This document shows, piece after piece, positions 37,992-51,613 of a stretch of DNA of 64,000 nt. The stretch comes from Hybos culiciformis (lineage: Eukaryota; Arthropoda; Insecta; Diptera; Hybotidae), in assembly GCA_964007475.1 (NCBI GenBank), contig OZ023273.1, positions 43,649,525 through 43,713,524 of the forward strand, read 5' to 3'. Both the position numbers and the translations under genes were made by a program. Below the pieces are notes generated by a model. It was not told the DNA's origin, searched no databases, and saw nothing but the letters and a program-made list of their open reading frames with translations. Numbering within the stretch: position 1 is the first letter of the stretch; each line of letters begins with the position of its first letter.

Positions 37992-38228
37992 TTTGTAAAA
38001 TTTTTCAATTTATATGGAAACATATACAACTGGTATTCAAAGTACTGGTACTCAATTGAACAAGTGAATTCTTTTTACCACTTGTACAATCCAATAAACG
38101 AGGTCTACAATTTAAATTCTAAATTGTAAAAGTATTTTAGATTGTGCAACTGGACCAAAAAAGTTGTACCACTGGTAATTGTACAGCTGACATGTATTCG
38201 AGTAATACTGACATGCCTTCGAGAAATA
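37992..38228. mobile_element. Internally deleted, decayed relative of the TTGTACAA foldback element
   Basis: The first ~50 bases (TTTGTAAAATTTTTCAATTT, ATATGGAAA, ACAACTGGTATT) match the outer left arm of the 3524-4218 element near 3553-3600. From about 38050 the sequence matches that element's outer right arm in order: TCAATTG, CTTTTTACCACTTGTACAAT, CAACTGG, GGTAATTGTACA, CTGACATG. The middle, including the GC-rich core, is missing. Several TTGTACAA cores are mutated, so it is older or less constrained. Its right end carries a 21-bp tandem duplication (CTGACATG...TTCGAG at 38187 and 38208). Confidence 0.75.
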
Positions 38229-40740
38229 TTAAATAACAAAGTACATAAATGTTTTATTAATTTTTATGTTTTGTTTGTCGCTAAAAACACAAGGAAATAG
38301 AATTATTTCTTTTCTTATTTTGTTATCACTCGCACACATTTTCAATTGAAGCAATTTTATTATTCCCTCGGACGTAATAATAGGCATGAATATGATGAGT
38401 AAAGATAATTTCATAGTTTGGTTTATAAAATTTAAATATGCCTTATTGCATATCTAAATAGTAGTAAATATGGGAACAAAATATGAATTATTTTTTTTCA
38501 AACCTTGTAATAACAGAAATATTCGAATTACGTGAAAATTTTGATACAGCGCAGCATTTTCATTATCCTACGACTATTCAATCATTTAATTCCCACGTCG
38601 GGCTTTGCTTTGTGTAAATTTATCTATATAATCCTTTCCAAATAAGCTATTTTTGTTCATAAACAAAAAATATTTAAAAATGTCATCGCAAACAAGATGA
38701 CAACCATATATGAAAAATCAATTTTTTCAAATACTTTAATAAGAAAAATCTCAGATTCTTTTAATTTGATATTGAAAAATTAAATAATAAACATGTTTCC
38801 TTTTTATTTTATTAAATTTCACACATTACACCTGCTTATTTCTGCATAGCAATTTTATCACTTTCTTAATCCATAATATAATTAAATAAATTTTTTCCAA
38901 GCTTAATGGAATAAATTCTTTCATTTAAATATATTCGTTTTCTAGCAAAAAACAAATTTAATTTTTTTCCGTTAAAACCCAAAATTGAAAATATTTTTCT
39001 TCTCTGTTGAAGGTAAATTAAGGCTTCTGAATTATTCATTCAATTTGTTTTCCCTCTATCAGTGAGACATAAAAGAAATTTACCATTAATAACATAAGAC
39101 AATTTCTAGAGAAAAAAATATATAATTCTAATGGAAAAGTTAATAACATTATTGAAGCTGAAATGAATGTTTTTAATTGCTTGAAAAAGTGTACGCTTAA
39201 AGGAAAATTATTGTATCATTGCGAAGAATATGTTGAACTTATACATAATAATATATTGAACTTATGTTATTGAAAATAATATTTTAGAGAAAACAAACAG
39301 ATATATTAAACATTGAAATTTATTATTTAATTTGATATGTGAATGGAATGTAGAAGTTCCTAGTTTTTATACTTCAACAATAAATTAACATCAATGTCCG
39401 CCATTTAGAACCAATTTGTATAATTAAACTATAATATGTAATATTTTTTATAGAATAATTTAATAATCTAAAATTCTAAATTATCTCTTAAATATAGAAG
39501 CATGTAAATCAGCGTATATTTGAATTAATTTAAAACTAATAAAAATTTTATTATTTTTATAATGAAATTTTCCTGATGGCATTTATATGCTATTAATATA
39601 TTTTCCGCATATATTTATCTACATTTTATAATTAAGCATAAATAAATTGTATACCACAGTTGATCAACTCCACTTCCGAATCAGATGAAATATTTGAATT
39701 AATTAAAACATGTTTATGCTAAAATTTCTATATTAATTTGATTGAAGAATATCAAAAATTTTGTCGGGTAACCTTATAAAAATTAAAATATTCTTTAATA
39801 ATTAGATTTTGAATCCCATAATAATAGTTACACAAGTTGAAAACTGAATTTTATCCAAAGAAAAGGTTTGAAGAATAAAACATAATAACTCTCAGTTAAA
39901 AATTTAATTTATAGTTTTTATATAGCAAAACTGTTCTTATTTGGTACACCCTGCAATATTTAACTATTTTGAACCACACCTTGATTATTGCTAAATTTTT
40001 TAAATTATAATTAAATATTGATTTTTTTTTTCTACGTTTGAATGGAAAACAGAATAAAGAAAATTGAGAAGGAATGATTGAAAAAAGGAAAAAAAAAAAC
40101 TTTATCATTTGTTCAGGAAATTTTATTAAAATTCACAAGACACTCACCTTAAATTGGTAATAACAATAATAAAACTGACATAAAGATAAATCCAATTTTT
40201 GATTTTTTATTCCAAAAGCATTTTTCGTTTGATTATAATAATTTTTTTTTTCCTCTTTCATTTAATTTTCTGAATTTTTATTTTTTTTTTTAATGAAATT
40301 TTCTTTTCCTTAAACATTTTAATTTTAATAAACATTTTAATAAAGATTTCTTATTATTTTTTTTTTTTATTCTTAATATTCAATGTATAGGGAGAAAATG
40401 ATGAATTTCGACTTTATACAAGGATTTTCTTATTGCTAAATATATTATGTATAAGATATAAAGCTCAAGAACGATTTTACATAACAAAGATATGCGTAAT
40501 ATACTACGCTTGCAGTCCATCGAATTTGATTAATTAGTTATGAATAAAACACAATATACATACTTAGACTATATTAAATATTTAACCGATTTTATAATTT
40601 TTTGACGTTTATCATTTAGATTATATTTTTAGGCCAGTTTATCTTCTATCAGTTCTCCGTTTCAGGGTTCCTCAATAGGAAATATATTTCAAGTTGAGAT
40701 GTAACTTCCAAAGGGCAGTAAGATCTAAAAATAAAACTAT

Positions 40741-40800
40741 GATAAGGTGAGAATTAAACTCGCTATCACGAAGACGTACGACAATATAACTAAATCAAGT
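40741..40800 (-). mobile_element. Possible decayed tRNA-derived SINE head
   Basis: On the minus strand the T-arm reads GCGAG, TTTAATT, CTCAC: a 5-bp stem with one mismatch and a 7-nt loop. It is preceded by GTACGTCTTCGTGATA where an anticodon arm would lie and by TTTAGTTATATTGTCG in the A-box region. The B-box (GAGTTTAATTCTC) departs from GGTTCGANTCC at two central positions. Surrounding sequence is less AT-rich than average. This is weak evidence. Confidence 0.3.
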
Positions 40801-43150
40801 ATATATCAATTTCCCCAATCAATTTCCTTGATTTTCAAATTTAAATTTATTTAAACTAGGTAGGTTTTTTTTACTACATTATTAGGTATAAAATTTTTTT
40901 TTTTTTATTATTAAAATGAAGAAATAATTTTGTCTTTTAAAAAGGAAAAAAAGACAAAATATTTCATCATATATTTTTTATGTTTTCATTTTATTCGGGC
41001 GATAAAGCACAGGTGTTTTTCGATTTCATTTTGTTTGCTTTTTTTTTTTTCTTGGTAAACATAACAATAAATGTGAGGAAAATTTGACTGTAATACATTT
41101 TACAAGGAAAACTCTTTTTATTGCTTTTTTTTTTGCTTTTCAAATTTTAAAATACACATTTTAATTCCGAACTTAAAGGGATCTCATATGAATATACCTA
41201 CCTGTATATCTGTTTATATTATATATATGTATAACTTAATATGTGAACATGTGAAATTTGAACCTGTGTACACGTAACTTTATTTTGTCTATATTATAAG
41301 ATCTTATAAAAAAAATAGTTTGTTTTTTTGATTTTTTTACTAAGAAATTTTCAGCCATAAAGATTCTTGTTGAAAAGCATAATACAAAAGCAAACATACC
41401 TTGTAAGGTTAATTCTTATATGCCACAACATTCAATATCACTTTAAGTTTTATTATTTGAAATTTGTTATTTTTCTAGTTTAATTTTAAAGGAGCTCGAA
41501 TTACAAATAATATTACACTAGCGTTTGTACGAAAGAATGAAATATATTAATTTGTAAATAAATTATATAACACTTTGACTTTAGTAAAAAAAAACTTATT
41601 TAAAGTACATGTTGTTACATACTACGAACCAAAAATAAAAAATTGAACAGTACCTCATAATGAAAGAAAAATATTTTCTGGAATTTTTTTTTAATCCATT
41701 TATCAATTTTCATCGGAATTCGTTTTCAGCCCCAGTTTTTTGTTTCTACAATAGACACCAACTTTTGTCTTAATTTTTACCTTGACGAATTTTAAGCGTT
41801 CTTATAAGATTTCTTTAATTGACATCTATCTACCTTCATTCATAGAATCCATTACAAGTTTTGTATTAAAATAGTTTCATTTTTGATGGAATGGGGGCTC
41901 AAAATAAATAAATGAATAAACAATATGTTAACTCGATTAAAAATCAAAATTTAAATTGTAATGATATCGCTAATCTTTGCTTATGAGATCCTCTTAAACT
42001 TAATATACAAATAAAATATCTTCACCAATTTTGTATTCAATAATTTCCATTATAATTAATAAATTCTATCTGTCGAATAATAAATAAACATAATTCGATA
42101 AAAATGTCAAAAAATTAAATTAAAATTGGAAAATTTAAATTAATATAATTCTAAATAAAGATCTAAGAGTTAATCATTTCAATTTGTATTAATTAAATAA
42201 ATATTTGTTAAAAAAAAATAGCAACATTTCATTATTCTATAATCAAAGTTAGAATTTGTTAGATCCAAAAATAGCCCCAAAAATACCACAATTTAATAAT
42301 TTCAAAAATTTCTTTGAAGAAATTTTTAAGTATTTTATTGTATATTTATGAAAAAAATTATTTTCGAATTTTTCTTAACTTATAAATAAAAATATGTATA
42401 CCAACAAATTTATATTGAAAAGAATAAACTTGAATTTACTATACCATACTATTACTATATGTATATATAATAATATGATATATACTTCGTTATTTCGATC
42501 TTAAATTTTATTGTTGAATGTAAAACATTAAAAAAAAAAAAAAAACAACGCTGAATAAATAATGGACCTACACTTTGGAGGGATATTTTTTCTTAAATAT
42601 ATTCAATGATGATTATTATTGTCTTTATGTCCTTCCTTTTTTTTAACTGACAAGAAGAAAAAAGGAAAAAGTTCCAACTTCCTTTAATTTATTTTTTATA
42701 ATATTTTAATGGTTTTTTTTTTGTTTCTAATATTTTATTCAAAACAATTCTTGACTTCAATTTATTTTGCTGAGATTTTTATTTTTTTTCCCATTTTATG
42801 ATTTAATGTTCTTTTTTTGTTGCTGCCTTATACTTATATACATACCTTTTAGTAGGTCATATATTAAATTTCCTAGACATTTACGAATTACCAATTAGAA
42901 TTTTATTCTACATAAATTTTTCAATCTGACAGGTAATCATCATTTTATTTATGCATGATTTATAATGAGTAGGGAAAATCATTGAGTATTGTTATAATCG
43001 CATGATCATATACGTGACAGATAATGAATAAACAAAAAATAATAAATGTGAATGACATTTATTATAAGAACTAACTATCAATTTAATTTAATGTTAAAAA
43101 TAAAAAATAAGTGAAAATACTGAAAAATCTAAGTACAATAGAAAATATAT

Positions 43151-43198
43151 ACTTTGTATGTTCCGTCGCGTCGTATGACGGCATTGCATACATAAAGT
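43151..43198. repeat. Imperfect 48-nt hairpin
   Basis: ACTTTGTATG and CCGTC at 43151-43167 pair with GACGG and CATACATAAAGT at 43177-43198, around a GC-rich loop (GCGTCGTAT). Possible small MITE remnant; a structured RNA is conceivable but has no other support. Confidence 0.4.
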
Positions 43199-44047
43199 GG
43201 CATAAAAAAAATAATATCTCGAGAATAATTATAATAAGAATAGTGTTGAAAGTATAATAGGATAACTTTTAATATATTTGTGATTACATTTTTTTTTTTC
43301 CAAAAATATTAACATTTTATATACAATTGAGAAAGAAATTTTTTTCTCTAATTCGTGATGCACGTTTTTTATGCGACCAAATAATATCCGAACAATGTGG
43401 AGTAGCTGAATCAAGGATAGCAACTAAAATTTTATTGTGGGAAATATTTTTAATATAATTCTCCTTTCAATACTTAACGACAATATTACATAATACGTTC
43501 ATGAAATCAGAAAATAGTAACTTGTGGTGTAGAAAATATTGAATATACAAAATTACTTTCTGGTTAATCTCAATGTTGGATTGTTCTGCGCAGATTGAAA
43601 TAGATGCCAAAAAGTTTCAAAAAGCTTTTAAAATTAAATGAAAGCTTTCGACTTTGACCCAGTGAAAATGTATATTTCTGTTTTGTTATAAAAGTCTTCT
43701 TTTCATCATACTTAAGCTGCAAGCTGCAAATATTTTAGAAATCATATTTAGTACCTACTCAAAAAAAATGAAAGAAATTTTTTTTTCATTTAAGAATACT
43801 ATAGATATGGTAATTTAATAACGTAAACTCCTTAAATTTGACAAGACCCATTCTTAATATGTAATTTTTCATTTCTAATCTATTTTTTAACTTAAAGTCT
43901 TATAAGGATACTACACATTAAAATTATAATAATTTAGTGCTGACTCTTTTTACATTGTTTAAGCAAACTTCACTTTTTATAATGGAAAAGTTTGCAGCCT
44001 AACTTTAATATGAAAATTTTAAGTGAAATAATGAAAACTTGTAGTTG

Positions 44048-44222
44048 TACTTCCGTACTAAGCAAGACTGGTGTAAGTCTTAAAAATCAACTTTTGAGAT
44101 AACCTTAAAAATGCAAAAACATTGAGTTTATCTTCCTATAAATGTTTGTAAATAAAAACAGAAAAACGTGAATATCTCAAAACTATTAGAATAGAGTTAC
44201 AACCCTGCTTAGTAAGGCAGTA
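44048..44222. mobile_element. 175-bp MITE with TACT(T/G)CC... TIRs and 6-bp flanking repeat
   Basis: The left end TACTTCCGTACTAAGCAAG and the complement of the right end TACTGCCTTACTAAGCAGG match at 16 of 19 positions. A second mirrored word lies inside (TTTTGAGATA at about 44092; complement TATCTCAAAA at about 44173). Both sides carry TAGTTG (44042-44047 and 44223-44228), a likely 6-bp target duplication. There is no coding capacity. The duplication length does not by itself fix a superfamily, and I do not assign one. Confidence 0.72.
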
Positions 44223-44228
44223 TAGTTG

Positions 44229-47200
44229 TTTGAATATTACACTTTTTTAAAGAATCTTTTTAGTTCTATTATTTTTATTATTTATTATTTTTAAGCAATA
44301 ATTCTACACAAACCTATCATATATGTGAAAAAATATATAAATGAATAAATTAATATCGTAAAATGGAAAACTCTCTTTATTTTAAACTATTATACATATT
44401 AGAAAAAAATGTTTTTTTTTCTGGAAAATTTTAAGAGAGCAGAATTTTCACATAATTATAGATTTGAATACTGAGTAAAAAACAAACAAAGATATATGAC
44501 AATAATCCAAGGACTAAGATAGAAAGCCTTGTGCAATTGCTGCCAAAATAAATTTAAAAAATTGAAATCAAATTTTTTTTTTAAATTTCCATTCGTTAAG
44601 GACATTAAAACTAAGAAGTTTTACACTATGACATATACATATTAATTATCAACTTAACATTAGTTAATATTTAGTTTAAAAAAAATATATTTTCCATTCA
44701 GACTTACTGAATTCAACATTTTCTTATATGATGTATTTTGAAACAAAGTTTTCAAAAAGAAAAGGAAAAATTAAAAATTTCAGATAATTTCAGATTTTAA
44801 TTTCTCAAAGTGTTCAACAAATTTTCATATTATGATTCTAGGTCCTTTATAAAATTATATGTATATCGTTTAATTCCGTGCTCAATTTAACCGACACAAT
44901 GAGATTTAATGGAAAACATGGTTGAGAACTTTTTTATTTGAAAAATATGTGATTTTTTAAAATGTAGATACGCAAAAATTTATTTTCGCATTTATACTAG
45001 CAAAAAAAAAATTAAACACTTAATTAAACTGTGGCACATTTAATTTGCGATTAAACAACCTTACAGCAAATACAAAATAATTCCATTTAATAACTAAATG
45101 ACAATAGAAAAAGGATTAAAAACTAACCAAAGCTGTTTCAATTTGAAAAACACAACATATTATGTTATGACTACACTATACAATATCTTTAATATATTAT
45201 TCACGGTGAATGAATACAAAGTTTGATTAATGTTCAAATAAAATAATATAACCAAATTAGTTTTTATGAATTTAATGAATTGAAAGGACAAAGGTACCTG
45301 ATGAAAAAATTCTATAATCTTATGTTGAATTTCCGGAAAAATGCTAATAAGAACGTTCGTTCGTATATCTTAAGCTTATGATATGTTTATAATTCGTAGA
45401 CACACCTCGTGGATCATATTTTATATCGCTCATACTCACAAATTCCGGGGTAAAAACTTCCTATTTTAAAAGACTACATAATGCATTTCGAGTATCTAAC
45501 GGCGTATTTTCGGATAAAAGAGATTTTTTTTGTTCCATTAGAATCCATGTATTATTATAATACCTGAAAATTTTTGTGGCATGTTTCAAAACATTTATTA
45601 ATTTTTTAATCAACCTTTTATGTGTTCAAATATATAATAATTATATTTCTTTCACTGATGGTGTTCAATTTATTTAACTATTTTCTAAAATTTTATCGCC
45701 ATTTTTAAAATCCAAAAATATAAGAACTCTGTAATCAAGTTATATGTATACCGTATGTTCAACCTTCTTCGTTTTACATTATGATCAAAAATGGAAGTCT
45801 CATTAACTCTGGCTGTCTGGATAAAGCGTCGCTTAGAATTATCATATCATTTTTGGTTATGAAAACCTGTAGTATTATTTATGCATTTGAATATTTTTTG
45901 AAAATTAATCTAAAAAACAGCATGAGAGTTGATTTTTGATATTATAAATATAAATGTGTAGTTATTTATTGGAAAAATATGAACTCTTCATTGTAGTATT
46001 ATCTAATTGCCATAAACTCTTTATTTTATAGAATTATCAGATTTCCATAATATGTGGGTACTTATGCTGAAGGAGCTACACACATGCATTTTATTATAAA
46101 TTTGATTTACTTTTTGATTTATTTTTTGCTTTGAAAGTAATATACCGGCATGATGCATTTATGCTTGGATATATTAAAATGCATAAATATTGTATAGTAA
46201 AAATTTTACTGATTTCAGTTTTTAGTCCAATTACAAAAATATTTGTTTTGAAGCTTAATCGGATTTTGGGTGGTATAATTTATGCATTCGACATTCAGTT
46301 TAATCCTTTGTTGAATTCATTTGATGGAATCTTTTTTGGTATTAACATGTTCAAAAGGATTTCATGGTTTGTTATTTATAAATTTGTCTAATTTAATGTT
46401 TTCAAATTTATTTGAAAAGAAATAATATATTCTTGCGTCCTTTTTAGGTATTTATATAATAAAGCTAACCAATTTAGGTAAACTATAATATTCTTATCAA
46501 AAATAAATATTTATAATTTAATTATCTATAAACATCATAGTACTTCTGAAAAAATGCGGTTTTACGTTGCAAATTTGGTACCAAGCTGCGTGTAAAAGAT
46601 TATGAACTATGAAAAATGTAAGAGGTGTGTACGGTACAAAGAATAAATATTTTAAGCTTGATATTTAATTATACTTTACTACTTCAATTTTGTGAATTTG
46701 CAGAGTATCTTAGTTTTTCAATTAACTCTACTAAAATATATAGGCAGCTATCTTCGTAATAATCTTTTATATGTGAAACTATTTAAAAAGAATATCGCTT
46801 AAAAAAAAACTATTCACTGACATTCGTATTACATTCAAAAAATGTTTACACTATTTTACATGTTAAATTGAAAGAAAATGAAAATATAAATAAAATCAGT
46901 AAATTACATTTTCGATATTTGGAATAAAACTTTTGATAAAGGTTAATAAATGTATAAAAGAAGCCCTTTTGGTCTTATCCTTGCAAAAATGATTTTGTTT
47001 GCCTTCTTAACCTTTAACTTAAATAGAAATTAAAGAAATTCTATAACTTTTCGAAATGATGTTCTGAAATTTTTTTATGTGTTAAAAAGAAAAAATAATT
47101 TTTTTTTCAACCCAACAAGAAATGAAAATAATATTGAATTAGACAAAATAAAATGAGAAAAAAACACTCTAACTATTTATACAGGAAATGATTGCAAATT

Positions 47201-50200
47201 GTTATCATACAGGCATATAATTTTGGGGCAATCATATATATTATATAAGATATTAAATTTTCCATGAGCAAGAATACAATTTTTTTTTATTATTTAAGTA
47301 ATTTGTATTTTTATAAAGTTGGTTGTACAAGTTTATATGTATATATTTCATTTTAAAATTCTTTCTTGATACAGAAAATTTCATTTTAATAATAGATTAA
47401 AATCTTCGTTTCAAATTTGGTGCGTGGCAATAACTTACAAGCCATAAAATTGAAAAAATTTCGCGATCACATTACAGTTACTATAATAGATCTTATTAAA
47501 GTATATTAAATGTGAATTTGAGAGAAAATTATAAATGATTATAATAATATAACAAATCAAACCGGAAATATATACTATGCAATATATTATAAGATTTTAC
47601 TTTTTCTCGGTATGTATATTCGTAAATATAAATTGAATTTTATTCAACTTATTTACATTATTGTAATCACTTTTAATGTCAATTACTTTGAAAACCAAAA
47701 TTAAAAAATAATTGAACAACCAACCTCGCATAGTAATTTCCAGTCCATGAAAATCTTTTTTTTTACAAAATTATGAAATAATTTGATAAATTGATAAAAA
47801 AACAAATTATTCCGAAGCATATAACTCAAAATATTTTCCATCATATATATGAAAATTTTAGCAAATATTTTTATCATTGAATTGCTACAAATTCAAATTC
47901 ATGTAAAATAGTTATTCACAAAATATGCAAAAATAAAAAATTGTCTACAGATAATAAAAACATTAAAAACTATGCATTTAGCATGTTCAACATATTTTTT
48001 CAAATAATTTTTCCCACATTGATAACTTCATGTGTTGAATTGCAACAAAATTAACACTGTAATAAGAATATTTAAAAAGGAAAATATTCCAAATTATTAT
48101 TATTTTGTATTATACCTAGAACATACATATATATAAAATTAAATTAATAAAATTTTCTAAATTTCATATTTCCTACAAAGTTATCAAGAAAAATTGTTGA
48201 AATTACTTCATGTAAATTTGTTGTTATTCTTATCGTTAAATAAAATATGTATTCATTCAAATTAAATTTAAAATAAAATTTAAAATTCCTAATTCGAACA
48301 TATAGAATTTTAATAATCGGTATCGATAACAGATAGTAATAAATACACAGTAGTATTTACTATAACTTATTCTACAATTCTGTATTTTCCATTATAAGAA
48401 AACGGGATGGATACATATAATGACCAACATTACAACAACTATAATTCTTAATAAACGCTGTAGAAAATAACATAATGTTGTATTTTTTGTTTTTTTTTTT
48501 TTTAATTTGTGACCCTTGTCAAATAAATTATAAACTGTGGATCAAAAATATATATTTGAATCAATTGATAAGTAAAATGTAGTAATTCAGTATTTCATTA
48601 GGAATTACAAAAAGAAGTAAATTATCTATCATGAAAGTTTTTGTTCATGTAGATTAAATGTCTTTAAAACGGACAAATTCACAATTATTATTTTTTTTTA
48701 AATTGAACATTAGTAGTTTAATTATAATTTAACGCATTATGTATTCTATCTGGACTATAGAACAAACCTGCCTTACAATATTTAAAATATTAAAAAAAAA
48801 AAAAAATTTCTTAAAAACACATAAAAAACATATTTATGTTTAATTTAAAATATTTGATGTTTTTTGTAAAAATTATAAATAACCATATTATGGTTTCATA
48901 CTGTAACCGCGGAGAGTAAATTAATAAATTTAAAAACCTTGAATATTGAATTTATAATATAAAAATAAAACAGGAAAAAAAAATAAAGATAAAAACAATA
49001 ATTCAATTAAAAAGTAATTTTATTGTGTTTAAACAAAAAAAGAGAAAAAAAAAAACTGGAGAATACATATGATTTCATTAAAATTATGTGTTATGAAATG
49101 ATACAGGCCCGTGGTTTTCAAAAAGAAAAAATTGTTTTACAACAAAATATAAAGTTTAAGCTCTAGGCGCAATTAAATTTTATTTGCACTATTTATTCAA
49201 TGATTCTCATTAAAAATTATTCGAGTGGGATTTTAAATTACAAAATAAGCGTATTACCAATTTGGAATGTACAATAATGGTAAACCTTAAATATTCCTTC
49301 CTTTATCATATAAAACTAAATGTGTTAAGGGTTTGGTCGAGTTAACGAGTATAAATAATTTCCGCAAATTTCTGGAAAATTTGAATATTATGAGTCGTAA
49401 TATATATACATAAAGCCTTTTCGCGTATTCCTGTGAGGCTTATATAAACATGCGTTCACGTATATCTTCTTAATATTATAATTTACTGGAAATAGAATAA
49501 AATTTTTTTTGCACTTGGTCTATTACCGCTCGAATGACCTTTAACAATTCAATGTAACGCAAACCTGAAATAAATAATGTATAATAATCCTTATCCTTAA
49601 ATTTTCAATGTTCTTTCTTTGGATTTTAAAATATTTCTTACTGTGTTTCTAAATGATAACAATGATATGCAAAACATAATGAAAAAATTTACATAAATAA
49701 TATTCATTAATCTTGATTTTTTAGTGCAACAGATCTTTATAGTCTTTAAATACATACAACGTTTCTATGTTTTTCAATAATATATATTGGCAAAAAATCA
49801 GATAAATCTATATAGTTTATTTGTTTGGTTTTGAAATATATTATTATACATTCATAATTTATTAAATCTTATTGAACTTTATGTCAGATTAAAAATAGGA
49901 ACAAGGTATCCAATTAAAATTTCCCTGTAGAATTTTGAATAAAACCGAATATTTCAAAATATATATACATCAAGATGCAAATGAACGGTGTATATTCTTG
50001 AAAATGAACATATGTGTGTATTTACAGTATTTATGAATTTAAAATGGAATTTGTTTTTCATTTATTAATTATTTTATTTGAACTAAATTGGATAAATTCA
50101 TTGCCGTTGGTTGTTAAATTTAACTATAATATATACGAAAATCAATAATATAATTTACATTTATGTATTTAAGTGAGTATGTATTAGGAAATGTTTGAAT

Positions 50201-51391
50201 AAATGAACCAAATATACTTTATGTTTTGAATTTAAAACCAAGTGTAAATATATTTTTGTTAATTTTATTGACAATAATTTTGTAATTACCTGCCAACAAG
50301 ACAAATCGATAATAAATCTATCAAATCTATTTATAAGTATGTATTAGATTTAAGAAAATTTAAAATACATAAATACAATTCGAAAACTCGAACTCGTACT
50401 TTATTTTGACATTTGTATTTTGATCGGTACATTGCGAAATGTTAAGATTTGATACAGGACTAATTGATAAGATATTAAAGCTTCTCGAGTGATTGTTTAC
50501 CAAATGCATTTTTCTTCTTTAATTAATTTATTTTCAATAATTTGTAAAAAAATATTATTGAAATAAAATGTGGAACAAAATAAAATCTCATATTAAGTAC
50601 ATAAATGTATTAAGTATAGAATGAATATTAGCTATGCCTAAAAACTATTTATTGACTTTATATTTTTGGTCCATAAGTCTATAATGTATTTTTATATATA
50701 ATATACTATGCATATGATAATAATCAATGAATTAACATTAGAATATGTAGAAAATAAAATTATTGTACTTTTTTTTATTTATTGGATACAAATCCATATT
50801 TTAATTTTAATTTATAAATTTGTCACAGTGACATTAATATTCATATAATGCGCATCAATGACTATTGCGCGCTTCAAAATGCATAATGAAATTATATATA
50901 GGTTGCGTGCCTTGAGGATTTTTAAACGAACTTAATTTTATTTATTTATTAATGTTAAAAACGACATTTTAGATACAACATAATAAATAATATATAATAA
51001 ATGTACAGAAATTATGATTTAAATCTACATATGTATTTCTAAAAAAAAATTTCTAATTTCGGAATTAAGTTCATATTATAAAAACATTTAAATTAATTTT
51101 AAACCAAGCCAAGTTTTAAGGCTTAACTTGAGTAACAGCAATAATTAACGTCAAACTCTCTTGGCCTAAAATAATAAACAAAAAATATATAGGTAGAAGA
51201 GGTAAATCATACAATTCGATTCAATTTCGTCAATTTAAAAGATTTTAATGAAATTTTAGAGACGCGTCAATGTCGCAGCTTGGAAATTTCCCAATCAACA
51301 ATATCATTGGATCTTGAACTATAGCAAAATAAATGGGAAAACAGTAACGTAACTTTGCAGGAGGATATCTTATTTTTTAGTCACAGTAGCT
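44229..51391. other. AT-rich intergenic sequence, no supported gene
   Basis: The frame at 46131-46391 (86 codons) has somewhat more balanced composition and hydrophobic stretches, but no start context, family motif or splice structure that I can defend. About 150 bp before the hAT relic (from about 51255) the sequence becomes less AT-rich and may be further decayed transposase. Confidence 0.5.
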
Positions 51392-51613
51392 TGTGCAAAG
51401 ATATATCCCAATATTTACAAAACGCTACAAATTTTTTATACTGTTTCATCTAGTGTTGCTTCTTGTGAAAGAAGTTTCTCCAGATTAAAACGATTGAAAA
51501 CTAAGAAATAGTATGAGTCAAGAAAGGTTAGTCTGTCTTGCTCTATAAATTCGCACTACCAAATGAACTTGGAGCCACGTCAAATAATTGAGAGATTTGC
51601 GAACAAAAGCTAA
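51392..51613 (+). pseudogene. hAT transposase C-terminal dimerisation domain, decayed fragment
   Basis: One frame reads CAKIYPNIYKTLQIF, then TVSSSVASCERSFSRLK, RLKTKK and a stop (51509-51511). Past the stop the same frame ends NSHYQMNLEPRQIIERFAN before a second stop. Between, the expected SMSQERLVCLAL of the family appears in another frame, so there are compensating one-base shifts as well as the stop. The IYPN-IYKTL...SVASCERSFSxLKxLK signature is that of the hATC (Dimer_Tnp_hAT) region in insect and vertebrate hAT/ZMYM-like proteins (established). Upstream in the same frame are more stops, and the rest of the transposase is not recognisable. It is a dead fragment and cannot mobilise the hAT MITEs at 10.3 and 16.2 kb. 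Confidence 0.88.

Larger units (their letters stand above)
38229..44041. other. AT-rich intergenic sequence, no supported gene
   Basis: Besides the weak SINE-like stretch at 40741-40800 and the hairpin at 43151-43198, only AT-rich sequence and homopolymers are seen. TACACCCTGCA near 39950 resembles ends of insect transposon relics, but no partner end was found. Confidence 0.55.

Noticed and set aside
39940..39960. TACACCCTGCA resembling a transposon end, and CAGGGTGTTACA near 55687
   Set aside because: The two are 16 kb apart and neither has a paired inverted end or target duplication nearby.
46131..46391. 86-codon frame with hydrophobic stretches
   Set aside because: No recognised motif, promoter, splice signals or neighbouring exons; composition alone is insufficient.
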